From Parabacteroides merdae ATCC 43184 (lineage in GTDB: Bacteria; Bacteroidota; Bacteroidia; Bacteroidales; Tannerellaceae): a DNA stretch of 64,000 nucleotides. The translations under genes and the position numbers were made by a program. The first letter of the stretch is position 1, and each line of letters starts with the position of its first letter. The stretch is from assembly GCF_025151215.1 (NCBI RefSeq), contig NZ_CP102286.1:3038001-3102000 (forward strand), read 5' to 3'. Below the pieces are notes generated by a model. The model was not told the DNA's origin, did not search any database, and saw only the letters and a list, made by a program, of their open reading frames with translations. Shown here piece after piece: positions 17,266 through 25,475 of this stretch.

Positions 17266-19683
17266 TCAATCACTTGATGACCATCCATTTACCCCCCCCA
17301 TTTTTCCTTTATTTCCATAATAGGAAGAGTAGCCGTTGCGATAGCCATATCTATAGCCATAGCGGCCTCCGGCACTTTCTGTACCGTTCAGTATCACGCT
17401 GAGGTTCTTGAAACGTTTCTCCTGGTAAATATTTTCTAGTTCGGGCAGCATGCTACGGTCCAATAAACCGCTGCGGACTACAAAGACGGTGCGGTCAGCC
17501 AGTTTCTCGATGATCTGCGCATCGGCCACGATATCGATAGGCGGACAGTCAATAAAGATATAGTCATACTCGCTGCGAAGCACCTCTATCAAAGTGGCCA
17601 GTTTGCCGTCCTCCAACAGTTCCGTCGGGTTTGGGGGAACAGTACCGATAGGAATGATATGCAGGTTGTCGTATTTTTCATCCTTCACGATAATCTCCTT
17701 CCAGTCACTGACACGGTTGCCCAGATAATCACTTAAACCAGTCTTCGGGGAATCCACGTAGGAGGAGGTGGAGCCGTGACGCAGGTCACCGTCTATCACC
17801 AATATTCTCTTTTTCTTGATGGCAAAGCTCATGGCAATGTTCATGGCAAGGAACGACTTGCCGCTGCCAGGATTAAACGAGGTAAGCATGAACACGTTCT
17901 GACCGCTGTCCTTGCCTGCCATAAAGTCAATATTGGAACGTAACACGCGGAACGCTTCATTGATAATGTTACGGTTGCCTTCCTTCACCACGATGGCTTT
18001 CATGACAGACTGTGTGTGTTTATCGAATCCCAATTTCTTCTTAGCACTGAGATATTGGGGGATCTCACCGATGAACGGAATGCTTAGGTTTTCCAGATCC
18101 TTTCGCCCGCGCACCTTGGTATTCATGTTTTCCTTCATGAAAATAATCACCGCCGGAACAAGCAGACCGATGGCGAATGCCACCAAAAGGATATTCATCT
18201 TTCGGGGGGCTGTGGGAAGCATGCTGCCTCTCGGAGCGGTAATCACACGTGTATTGTAGGCGGTGAAAGCCTGTGAAAGCTCGTTCTCCTCACGTTTCTG
18301 GAGCAGATAAAGATACAGTTCCTCCTTCACCTTCTGCTGGCGTTCCACAGAAAGCAGATATTTCGCCTGGTTCGGGTTGGAAGCCAGTTGGCTGGTGGTC
18401 GTGGCTTCCTGTTGGCGGATGTTGCGTATTTGGGTATTGAGCGAAACAATCAGGTTGTCCACCGACTGAATGATGGTACGCTGCATGCTTTGCAGTGAGT
18501 TAGCCATGTCTTTTGCCAGAGGGTTCTTCTCGCTACTGTTGGCGATCAGGCGGTTACGTTCGAGCACGATCGTGTTATATTCACCGATCTGGCTCTCGAT
18601 ATTGACATTAGCGATACCGGAGTTGGTGGGTAACAGCTGGCTGAGTTTCTTGTTGTTCAACTCTTTCCGGATATACTGTGCGGTGGAAAGCTGGCTGTTG
18701 AGTGCCAGCAACTCCTTCTTGTTCTCGGCGGACTGGGACAGGTAGAGGCTGGATGCCGCCTGCACATCCGGCAGCAGGTGCTCACTCTTGTAACCGGCGA
18801 TGTTCTCATCTACATTGCCCAGCTCGTTTTCGATCACGCTCAGACGGTCACCGATGAACTGCGAAGTACTGACGGCGATCTGGTTCTTGTCCTGAATCCA
18901 TTTCTCGTTGTACATTTCAATCAGGGTGTTCAGAATGTCTTCAGCCTTCTGAATGGAGGCATCGTTGATACTCAGATTGATAATGGTGGCATCCTCGTTT
19001 CCCAATTCCGCATGCAAAGCGGCTGTATAATAATCGGTGACGGCACACACATTACCTTTTCTATAACGTATGGAAGTGCCCACGAATGAATCGTTCCAAT
19101 ATTTTGTGAAATTGATGACAAGTGTGCCTATTTCAGTACGGATGGAATCGCCCATCTTTCCGGAGAAATCTTCCCCAAACGCTTTCCCGTTTACTTCCAT
19201 GTCGGATATGACAAACGTTTCTTTGGATGAAATATCTATTGTAAAACCGACAGGAGTTTCATCCAAGTGGCGATAGGTGACTGCTAAAGGCGAACTTTTG
19301 TATAATTCCACATCTTTCAGTCCTTTGCGGACAGTATAGGTCTCGTTTAATCCCAACCGCTGTACCACCTCGGTCATCAGCGTGGGCGATTTCAGGGTGA
19401 GCAACTCATTGTTGATATTGGTATTCGACTTGAAGATACCCAAGTCAGAAAATTCACTGACCACATTGGTGGATGTTCCTCCCTTGGAATCATCTTTCAC
19501 CAAAATGGCAGCGGTACGGGTGTAAATGTTCGGGGTGCCCAGCAGGTACAAGGCGGCTGTCGCCAGGGTTACGAACAGGGAGAGGGCAAACCAGTGCCAC
19601 CGGGGCATGAAAATCCCCCACAGGTCTTGTATGCGTATGAAGTCGTCAGCAGGCTTGCTGGCGGTTGTTTTCTTTTCTGTCAT
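17266..19683 (-). CDS. Wzc-like polysaccharide co-polymerase and tyrosine kinase
   Basis: An 805-aa inner-membrane protein that controls chain length and export. From the ATG at 19,683 (MTEKKTTASKPADDF) it has a Wzz domain with a first membrane segment (WFALSLFVTLATAALYL), a long periplasmic coiled-coil region and a second membrane segment. The cytoplasmic BY-kinase domain follows, with Walker A FNPGSGKSFLAMN, Walker A' ILVIDGDLRHG and Walker B YIFIDCPP. The tail is a tyrosine cluster (YGYRYGYRNGYSSYYG). The last codons cross a G8 tract (17,292-17,299), so slippage would alter only the final residues after the Tyr cluster. Confidence 0.95.
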   Translation of the reverse strand: MTEKKTTASKPADDFIRIQDLWGIFMPRWHWFALSLFVTLATAALYLLGTPNIYTRTAAILVKDDSKGGTSTNVVSEFSDLGIFKSNTNINNELLTLKSPTLMTEVVQRLGLNETYTVRKGLKDVELYKSSPLAVTYRHLDETPVGFTIDISSKETFVISDMEVNGKAFGEDFSGKMGDSIRTEIGTLVINFTKYWNDSFVGTSIRYRKGNVCAVTDYYTAALHAELGNEDATIINLSINDASIQKAEDILNTLIEMYNEKWIQDKNQIAVSTSQFIGDRLSVIENELGNVDENIAGYKSEHLLPDVQAASSLYLSQSAENKKELLALNSQLSTAQYIRKELNNKKLSQLLPTNSGIANVNIESQIGEYNTIVLERNRLIANSSEKNPLAKDMANSLQSMQRTIIQSVDNLIVSLNTQIRNIRQQEATTTSQLASNPNQAKYLLSVERQQKVKEELYLYLLQKREENELSQAFTAYNTRVITAPRGSMLPTAPRKMNILLVAFAIGLLVPAVIIFMKENMNTKVRGRKDLENLSIPFIGEIPQYLSAKKKLGFDKHTQSVMKAIVVKEGNRNIINEAFRVLRSNIDFMAGKDSGQNVFMLTSFNPGSGKSFLAMNIAMSFAIKKKRILVIDGDLRHGSTSSYVDSPKTGLSDYLGNRVSDWKEIIVKDEKYDNLHIIPIGTVPPNPTELLEDGKLATLIEVLRSEYDYIFIDCPPIDIVADAQIIEKLADRTVFVVRSGLLDRSMLPELENIYQEKRFKNLSVILNGTESAGGRYGYRYGYRNGYSSYYGNKGKMGGVNGWSSSD
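17292..17299 (-). repeat. poly-G (8) tract in the Wzc tail
   Basis: Eight G on the coding strand in ATG GGG GGG GTA, identical in codon context to the predicted ON register of both acyltransferase tracts. One extra G would replace the last residues (VNGWSSSD) with a short different tail. Confidence 0.9.
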
Positions 19684-19718
19684 ATTATAAAAATATAAAG
19701 TGATTCCTTTTCTGAAGG

Positions 19719-20513
19719 TTACTTGAATATTAGCACACCCAACGAAGTGAGGAATGAAGCGACGCTGATCCATAGCGATACGGACTTCACGTTATTCTCG
19801 TTGATGGTGCTCTGACCGGCACGCATCTTATTGGGCTGCACATAAATCACATCGTTTTGCTTCAAATAGTAGACCGGAGATTTAAAAATGTCCTTACTAC
19901 GAAGATCTACCCAGTGGGTGACACGCTCACCGTTTTCCTCGCGGATGACAAAGATAGCATCACGTTTACCGGTAATGGTCAAGTCGCCCGCCATGCTGAT
20001 GGCTTCAAGCAAAGTGATCTGGTCTTTGGTTATGTTGTACTTGCCGGGGGTTTTTACCTCACCTAACACGGAGAAATAGAGATTCATGAACTCTACGGTC
20101 ACTACCGGATCTTTCACCAAGTCCTCTTCCATCAGCCGTTTCTTGATAAGGGCGGCAATCTGGCTTTTGGTCATACCGGCAATATGAAGCGTACCAATGA
20201 CCGGAAAGTCTATGTTTCCCTTGTCATCGAGCGTGTAACCGGATATTTCACCATTATTGTTGCTACTACGTAAATCGGCAGTTCCTGCCCGATACTGGAC
20301 ACGTGTCAGGTTGAACAACGCTGCCAACTGCGGGTCTTTACTGGATACCATGATGGAAATTTGGTCCTTGGGCTGCACGGTGATGTCTCTTGCACCCACA
20401 ATCGCTTCAGGCTGATTCACAGCAATGTCTTGAAAGTAAAGAATCTCCTTCGAAGTGTGACAGGATGTAAACAACACTATCGCAAAGAGATAAATCAAAA
20501 ATCGATTCTTCAT
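19719..20513 (-). CDS. Wza-like polysaccharide export outer-membrane lipoprotein
   Basis: A 264-aa exported lipoprotein forming the outer-membrane channel for the polymer. The start at 20,513 gives a lipoprotein signal (MKNRFLIYLFAIVLFTSC); a longer frame from 20,558 lacks one. The PES domain (GARDITVQPKDQISIMVSSKD) is followed by SLBB-type repeats (LHIAGMTKSQIAALIKKRL; VLGEVKTPGKYNI) and a C-terminal hydrophobic segment. It ends 35 bp before the Wzc start, and the two proteins work as a pair. Confidence 0.94.
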   Translation of the reverse strand: MKNRFLIYLFAIVLFTSCHTSKEILYFQDIAVNQPEAIVGARDITVQPKDQISIMVSSKDPQLAALFNLTRVQYRAGTADLRSSNNNGEISGYTLDDKGNIDFPVIGTLHIAGMTKSQIAALIKKRLMEEDLVKDPVVTVEFMNLYFSVLGEVKTPGKYNITKDQITLLEAISMAGDLTITGKRDAIFVIREENGERVTHWVDLRSKDIFKSPVYYLKQNDVIYVQPNKMRAGQSTINENNVKSVSLWISVASFLTSLGVLIFK

Positions 20514-20605
20514 ATTTATATCTGTACAGTTTATATTATTTCTAATTTGTAATTTCAATTAATTTTTATCGTGATTTTTGCGAAGTCCCGTAAAAGCCAG
20601 CGGTT

Positions 20606-21178
20606 TTAGGAAAGAACTTCAATCAGATCGGGGTGCACCTCAGCGGAAACGGCCATGACACCCTCCAATAGGACAACCACCCTACGGTTTCTCTTGCCCT
20701 GCACCCGCACAAACATGCCCTTCACGTTATCGAACTTGCCACCGTGGATACATACACGCATTCCTCTTTTCAAGTCTATTTCTTCGGGCCTATAATAAAC
20801 AGTGTCCTCCTCATAATGAGAAGCTATCTTGATGAAGCTGTCCATCTGGTCATCCGGTACGGTAATATATTCCACCCCCGTGCTCTTTTCCCACATGGCG
20901 AATTGCAAGAAATTGTATCGTTTCTTGAATTCAGTGATCTGCGAATGGCTGGCGTGGACGAAAAGCAGACTCGGTATAACCGGCACCAACTTTTTTGACT
21001 TCACTCCATGATAAGTTCTTACGGCATAATGTTTCGGGATAAAATATTCCAAACCATATTCCTTGTCTTTCAGCCTGTCCTCTGCCATTTTCTCATTCTT
21101 GTAGGCGCGCATGACGAACCATCGGACCTGCCTTTTTTCCTCCGCTGTAAAAAGACTCGTACTCATATTCCGAAACAT
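20606..21178 (-). CDS. UpxY-family transcription antiterminator (NusG-like)
   Basis: A 190-aa first gene of the operon. It has a NusG N-terminal domain (VRWFVMRAYKNEKMAEDRL, YFIPKHYAVRTYHG, LVPVIPSLLFVHAS) and a KOW-like C-terminal domain (LKRGMRVCIHGGKFDNVKGMF). UpxY proteins are locus-specific antitermination factors that let polymerase read through the leader of their own capsule operon (established for Bacteroides fragilis). No UpxZ gene follows. A start at 21,166 is also possible. The leader upstream holds two hairpins and the invertible-looking promoter region. Confidence 0.93.
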   Translation of the reverse strand: MFRNMSTSLFTAEEKRQVRWFVMRAYKNEKMAEDRLKDKEYGLEYFIPKHYAVRTYHGVKSKKLVPVIPSLLFVHASHSQITEFKKRYNFLQFAMWEKSTGVEYITVPDDQMDSFIKIASHYEEDTVYYRPEEIDLKRGMRVCIHGGKFDNVKGMFVRVQGKRNRRVVVLLEGVMAVSAEVHPDLIEVLS

Positions 21179-21205
21179 TTTATAGGTGTGGATATAAACC
21201 TAGTT

Positions 21206-21272
21206 CATGCCAACCTACATATTGGCATGTATTACAATGGATTACGTTCCCTTTTCCCATAATATCCATTGT
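21206..21272 (-). promoter_or_regulatory. structured leader of the polysaccharide operon
   Basis: Two perfect inverted repeats lie just upstream of the UpxY gene: CATGCCAA at 21,206-21,213 with its complement at 21,222-21,229, and ACAATGGAT at 21,234-21,242 with its complement at 21,264-21,272. They could fold in the untranslated leader on which UpxY proteins act. The role is inference. Confidence 0.45.
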
Positions 21273-21332
21273 TAGTTCCATACTTTTGACAAAGTGTACA
21301 GACCTCATTTCCGGGGCTTCCGTCACTACTTC

Positions 21333-21541
21333 TCTTGGCAAGAGAAATATTAGAGGACCATATTTTATGTAATTAATTGATAGACAAGCAGAAAAGCGAA
21401 GTGGCATTGTGGCGTTTATCCAATATATGTTAAGCAAATACACTCTGTATGAATGTTTTGGTTATATTTTATCACCTGTTTTCTATCGTTTCTTCAATAT
21501 TTTACATAACTTTGCACATTGTAATATTTCTCTTGCCAAGA
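21333..21541. promoter_or_regulatory. invertible promoter segment 1, promoter pointing away from the operon
   Basis: A perfect 20-bp inverted repeat (TCTTGGCAAGAGAAATATTA at 21,333-21,352; its complement at 21,522-21,541) encloses 169 bp. Inside, next to the right arm, TAACTTTG at 21,507-21,514 matches the Bacteroides -7 box on the + strand and so faces right, away from the capsule genes. Inversion would turn it towards the UpxY gene. This matches the known layout of Bacteroides capsule promoters; inversion itself is not visible in one sequence. Confidence 0.75.
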
Positions 21542-21679
21542 AAATGAGCCGTATGCTCAACAATTTTTATTATATTACAAAATGCTTTCAAAAACCTTTC
21601 AAACGCATCTGGTTTTAAATTGTCAATAAGAACATTTCCAACAGTATTCTGCCACTGTATTCATAGATCTTTTCCGGTA

Positions 21680-21883
21680 CTTTTCTTTTTAAGAGAAATA
21701 TTAGACATTGCAAAGATAGGTAAAATATAGGAAAATATCCACCTGTATGATAAAAAACAGTTTTCTTCGAAAGAAAATGTTTCAAATTCCGGTTTAATTG
21801 TCAAACAAATCCTTGTCAGGTTCCATATATAGCATCTGATTATCAGAACTATCCCTTTCCGGTATTTCTCTTAAAAAGAGAAG
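21680..21883. promoter_or_regulatory. invertible promoter segment 2, promoter pointing towards the operon
   Basis: Arms 21,680-21,700 and 21,863-21,883 are inverted repeats matching at 20 of 21 positions, with the core AAGAGAAATA shared with segment 1. The 162-bp interior has CAAAGATA at 21,711-21,718, a TATCTTTG -7 box on the minus strand facing the operon. The -33 box is weak. A 7-bp hairpin (TTTTCTT/AAGAAAA, near 21,761-21,777) also lies inside. Less certain than segment 1 because of the single mismatch and AT-rich arms. Confidence 0.6.
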
Positions 21884-21929
21884 CAGGATCGGTATAGCCT
21901 TTTATTCAGTATTCTGCGTGTCGCATTTG

Positions 21930-21940
21930 TTCCCGTTATA
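21930..21940. repeat. possible att repeat, left copy of element 1
   Basis: TTCCCGTTATA overlaps the stop codon of the left recombinase and recurs in the same orientation at 32,326-32,336, just beyond the right recombinase. An 11-bp match at both edges fits a duplicated attachment core, but it is short. Confidence 0.35.
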
Positions 21941-23150
21941 AAGATTTAAGTATGATGTCATTTGCTTTGTCTACCTGTGAGGTGTCCAGTGAGGCGAGGT
22001 AGATTTTGGTCGTGTTCTCCGAATCATGTCCCATCGCCTCGCTGATGGTTGCCAGCGGGACATTTTTGCTTCTGGCAATACTCGCCCAGGCATGGCGCGC
22101 TACATACATCGTGAGCGGCATGCCGAGCCCGAGCCGTTTCCCAAGTTCTTTGAGTTTCCCGTTGATGAAATGCGCTGTGCTCCTGTACTGCCGCACGGCA
22201 TCCTTAGCCGTATCTTTGATGACCGGAAAAAGGTAGGGGCTGTCATTGTGGCCATACCTGTCCAGTATCTCCTGCATGGGTTTCTCCCATTTAATGGACA
22301 GACGCCGTCCGGTTTTCTGCCTGCGGTAGGTTAGCACACCGCTCTTCAGATCAGCTTTTTTCAGGTAGGCAATGTCAACGAACGACATGCCACGGGTATA
22401 AAAGCTCAGCATGAACATGTCCCTGGCGTATTCCATGCCCGGGGAAATGCGAAGGTCCAGATCGCGTATCATGCGGATCACTTTCAACGGAACAGCACGT
22501 TTTACGGTCTTGTCTATCCCGGTGTAGACATGTTTGAAAGGGCTGCGCTGTATCGTCAGTTCCTTGTCCACCGCACGGTTGTAGACGGCACGCAGGTTCC
22601 GCATATAATAGGAGGTGCTGTTCGGACATATCCCCTTGTCCTTCAGCCATGCCTCGTATTCCAGCATGAGGGTGGAGCCGATATCCTCCAGCGGGATGTC
22701 GCCGTCCCTGCCCCGAAAGCGCGTGAAGCTGTTCAGTACGGTGGTGTACCTCTCGGCGGTGCGCTTCTTGCCGACACGCTCCAGTTCCTCCACGAGCCTC
22801 TTTCCGAAGGCCATGAAATTATGGCTGTCCTCAGGGGGCGGGTTGTGAAAAAGTTCGACAACCCTGCCGGCGGGATAGGTACCGCCGGAACGTTCCAGTC
22901 CGGCAATGATACTTTCCAGACGGCGGATGTCTTTTTCCATCCGCTCCTTTAACGCAAGCAGAAGGCTTCTTCTGGCATCACCGGATACCGGCAGTATGAT
23001 TTCCGACATGCGTCCGTCCCATTCCGAAGGGAACAGCCTGTAGCCGGTGTTTATCTGGCGCGCCACCCTTCCGTGGATGATCTGGAAATAGAGCGTTCCC
23101 TCCCTGCCTTCCACGGACGAGGACCTGAATTTGGTTTTGATTGTTGCCAT
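21936..23150 (-). CDS. tyrosine recombinase (element 1, left integrase)
   Basis: A 404-aa site-specific recombinase with Bacteroidetes Arm-DNA-binding and SAM-like N-terminal domains. The C-terminal catalytic domain has Arg in SFYTRGMSFVDI, the box II segment MYVARHAWASIARSKNVPLATISEAMGH and the nucleophile Tyr in KIYLASLD. I choose the start at 23,150 (MATIKTKFRSSS). It lies 7 bp after the preceding gene, at the end of the mobilization operon. It also lies 50 bp from the invertible promoter cassette, so it could integrate the element, invert the promoters, or both; sequence alone does not decide. Confidence 0.9.
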   Translation of the reverse strand: MATIKTKFRSSSVEGREGTLYFQIIHGRVARQINTGYRLFPSEWDGRMSEIILPVSGDARRSLLLALKERMEKDIRRLESIIAGLERSGGTYPAGRVVELFHNPPPEDSHNFMAFGKRLVEELERVGKKRTAERYTTVLNSFTRFRGRDGDIPLEDIGSTLMLEYEAWLKDKGICPNSTSYYMRNLRAVYNRAVDKELTIQRSPFKHVYTGIDKTVKRAVPLKVIRMIRDLDLRISPGMEYARDMFMLSFYTRGMSFVDIAYLKKADLKSGVLTYRRQKTGRRLSIKWEKPMQEILDRYGHNDSPYLFPVIKDTAKDAVRQYRSTAHFINGKLKELGKRLGLGMPLTMYVARHAWASIARSKNVPLATISEAMGHDSENTTKIYLASLDTSQVDKANDIILKSL

Positions 23151-23157
23151 AGTGCAG

Positions 23158-23919
23158 TCATTTTGAATTAGGATTGTCCACTTGCTTCCTGATTTCCTGT
23201 GCCTCCCTGAACAGCCGGTGCGCCAGACTGTCCTTGTAGGCCGCCATTTCATGATTACGGATGCGGTTCCTGACCGAGTCCTCAAAAGCGGTCACCAGCC
23301 TTTCCACACGCCGGATCTTTTCCTCGTCCCGCTCGATGGTGAAATGCTTCTCCAGGAAGGCGATGTCGGGATCATCCCCCGGCAGGCAGATCCTGATGGC
23401 ACGGTATTTCAAATCGGCATCCTTCAAAAGCCGGTTCGTGCGGTACTGGTTACAGTTGGTCCAGACGGAAACGACCAGTGCCAGGATCAGTGCTGAAGCT
23501 GTCGTTACCACCGCCTTGGATGCGCTTTCCAGACGGTAGGTCACCAGTTTGTGTACCGGTTCCTTTTTCAACAGGACCATTCTCTCATCCAGCCGTCTTA
23601 CCGTTTCCTTTACCGCCTGGCTGTCCTGCCGCAGGCTGTCCCTTGTCTTTTCCATTTCTCCGGCAAACGTTTCGGCAGACAACGGCCTGCCTTCCGACAA
23701 CCGGGCGGTATGGCTACGTACCGCTGCTATTTCCGAACTGTTTTTCTCCACTGCGGATTGCAGGCGTTCCAGACGGATTTTCAGTTCCGCAATCCCTTCA
23801 GGGGAATTGGTCCGGTTTTCAACTGCGGGGCTTGTGCCTTCCACAGGCAGCGTCTCCACTTTCTTCTCGATCCTTTCAAGGCATCCGTAGATGCCTTCCA
23901 GATAATTTTCCTGTTTCAT
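23158..23919 (-). CDS. mobilization-operon protein with coiled coil and membrane segment
   Basis: A 253-aa protein of unknown function. The N-terminal half is charged and heptad-rich (MKQENYLEGIYGCLERIEKK; LKIRLERLQSAVEKNSSEI), then a hydrophobic segment (VVTTASALILALVVSVWTN near residue 140), then a charged C-terminal tail (LAHRLFREAQEIRKQV). The protein at 49,023-49,742 in the second element has the same size, topology and place just downstream of the relaxase. That points to a conserved role in mobilization, perhaps membrane attachment of the transfer complex. Confidence 0.75.
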   Translation of the reverse strand: MKQENYLEGIYGCLERIEKKVETLPVEGTSPAVENRTNSPEGIAELKIRLERLQSAVEKNSSEIAAVRSHTARLSEGRPLSAETFAGEMEKTRDSLRQDSQAVKETVRRLDERMVLLKKEPVHKLVTYRLESASKAVVTTASALILALVVSVWTNCNQYRTNRLLKDADLKYRAIRICLPGDDPDIAFLEKHFTIERDEEKIRRVERLVTAFEDSVRNRIRNHEMAAYKDSLAHRLFREAQEIRKQVDNPNSK

Positions 23920-23949
23920 CTTTCAAAGTTTTTTCGTTATACATATGGT

Positions 23950-24870
23950 TCACAAACTCCTTCCTTTCCTGCGCTTCTTCTTTCTCCGCAGGCGTTCCGC
24001 CTCTTTCTCGTCCTCCGTCGGTACCACCGACGGCATGAACACGCCACCCGTACCGGTGACTTCGACCAGGTTATCAATAACAGAACCATGACTTTGTTCA
24101 TGGTACGGTTGCTTTTGGGAAACGTCATTTTCCAGGGACGTGACATGGTTATGGTCCAATGCCGCATCCAGCCTTGACCAACTGAAACTGCGGTCAATCC
24201 CACTTCCCTTGAATGACAGACCGTTCTTTATAAAGCGGATGCCCTGCACTTCATTAGTGTTTTCCTTGTACTTGAATTCCATTTCCACGCCCATTTTTAA
24301 GAGCTTATTTTGAAATTCTTTCCATGTATCTGCACTCCTCAAAGCTTCCTTGACCGCACGGTATATTTCGTATTTCACCTTTTCGGAAGCATGCAGCTTT
24401 TCCGTTTTAACGGACTGTTTGCCTTCGGAATAGGTGAGCGAATACTTGTCCTTAAGCATTTTTGTCACTTTCTCGTTGCGCTTGAAATCGTTGCTGTCGG
24501 AAATCACCTTCCCGTCGAAGTTCACCCGGTTGAAGACGATGTGGCAGTGCGGGTTGTCCGTCCCGTGATGCCTCACCACGATGAACTGCGTGTTCCGTAT
24601 CCCCATCAGCTCCAGGTATTCCTCCGCCAGCCTTGCCATGAACGCGTCGGTCAGCCTCGGTGCGTCCTCCGGCTTGAAGCTGAGCGCAATGTGCCCCACC
24701 GGTTTCGCCACGTCCGGATTCAGCAGGCATTGCCACCGGAAACTGCGTGCCGTCTCCTCCACCGTTCCCAGCAGCACGCCTTCCGAGGCGATGATTTTTG
24801 CGTCGTCCTTCTGCGTCACGTAGCGTATGCAGCCGCTGAACGAGCGGCCTTTCCTGATCTTCCCTATCAT
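23950..24870 (-). CDS. relaxase/mobilization nuclease (MobP-like)
   Basis: A 306-aa DNA-nicking relaxase that starts transfer at oriT. I choose MIGKIRKGRSFSGCIRYVTQ at 24,870; the frame runs on to 24,900 but overlaps the previous gene. The three-histidine type motif is VVRHHGTDNPHCHIVFNRV near residue 130, with GHIALSFKPEDAP before it and FKGSGIDRSFSWS later. It has exactly the length of, and the same motif order as, the relaxase at 49,747-50,667. Transfer needs a helper conjugative element, since no tra genes are present. Confidence 0.93.
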   Translation of the reverse strand: MIGKIRKGRSFSGCIRYVTQKDDAKIIASEGVLLGTVEETARSFRWQCLLNPDVAKPVGHIALSFKPEDAPRLTDAFMARLAEEYLELMGIRNTQFIVVRHHGTDNPHCHIVFNRVNFDGKVISDSNDFKRNEKVTKMLKDKYSLTYSEGKQSVKTEKLHASEKVKYEIYRAVKEALRSADTWKEFQNKLLKMGVEMEFKYKENTNEVQGIRFIKNGLSFKGSGIDRSFSWSRLDAALDHNHVTSLENDVSQKQPYHEQSHGSVIDNLVEVTGTGGVFMPSVVPTEDEKEAERLRRKKKRRKGRSL

Positions 24871-24874
24871 GAGG

Positions 24875-25246
24875 CTATCCTCCTTTCGGCCTGTAATCAT
24901 CCATGATCCGCTTCAGCTTTCCCAGCAGCCCCTCTATCAGCAGCCTTGTCCTGTAAAAGCCGGTCTGGTGCGAGAGCTTTGTCAGCTGGTTCAGGTTGTT
25001 CGCCATTCCCGCCAGGCTGCGCAACAGTGCGTTCTCCTCCGGTGTATGCCTTGCCGTAACGGTGGCCGCCAGTGCTGCCTCCCTGATATAGACCGCCAGA
25101 CTCCGGCCGGACTTCCCTGCCCTGAACCTGAGAGCCTCGTAGCTGACGGGGGAGAACTTCACCGTCACGCCTCTGGTCAATTTACGCGTCCTGCCCAGTG
25201 CCGGACAGCCACATTTTTTCTTCATCCCATTCACATCGTTTGTCAT
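24875..25246 (-). CDS. MobA/MobC-like relaxosome accessory protein
   Basis: A 123-aa basic protein with a ribbon-helix-helix-like start (RGVTVKFSPVSYEALRFRAGKSGRSLAVYIREAAL) and a helical C-terminus (NNLNQLTKLSHQTGFYRTRLL) typical of MobC-type proteins that help the relaxase at oriT. The start at 25,246 (MTNDVNGMKKK) is preferred; the frame further upstream runs through the oriT hairpin and looks non-coding. Four bp separate it from the relaxase start. Confidence 0.88.
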   Translation of the reverse strand: MTNDVNGMKKKCGCPALGRTRKLTRGVTVKFSPVSYEALRFRAGKSGRSLAVYIREAALAATVTARHTPEENALLRSLAGMANNLNQLTKLSHQTGFYRTRLLIEGLLGKLKRIMDDYRPKGG

Positions 25247-25334
25247 ATGTTTTTTCTTTTTCGTCCGTACTTCTTTCATTCCAAAATCTGCGACCGGCGG
25301 GAGCGGATTTGCCCTCCCAGCAACCGCCGGGCGC

Positions 25335-25380
25335 GGGGAGCAAGGGTTTTCGGGAATCCGGAAACATACCCTTGCTCCCC
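25335..25380. other. candidate oriT hairpin of element 1
   Basis: A perfect 12-bp inverted repeat (GGGGAGCAAGGG at 25,335-25,346; complement at 25,369-25,380) encloses a smaller imperfect TTTTCGG/CCGGAAA hairpin. It lies 89 bp upstream of the MobC-like start. The right half (CGGAAACATA then CCTTGCTC) closely matches the hairpin at 51,087-51,122, in the same position of element 2, which supports an oriT role. Confidence 0.65.
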
Positions 25381-25475
25381 CCACAGAAAAATCCCCCCCC
25401 GCATTTTCCACATTGAAGCGGGTATACAGGGAACAGTGCATACATCGGGTATACTCCACGCCCGGTAACAGGCTG

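Noticed and set aside
21180..21443. 87-codon minus-strand frame upstream of the UpxY gene
   Set aside because: It runs through the leader hairpins and into an arm of the invertible repeat, and has no protein-like composition.
25393..25400. C8 run near the mobilization genes as a fifth contingency tract
   Set aside because: It lies in a non-coding stretch upstream of the MobC-like start and does not have the GGG-GGG-GTA codon context.
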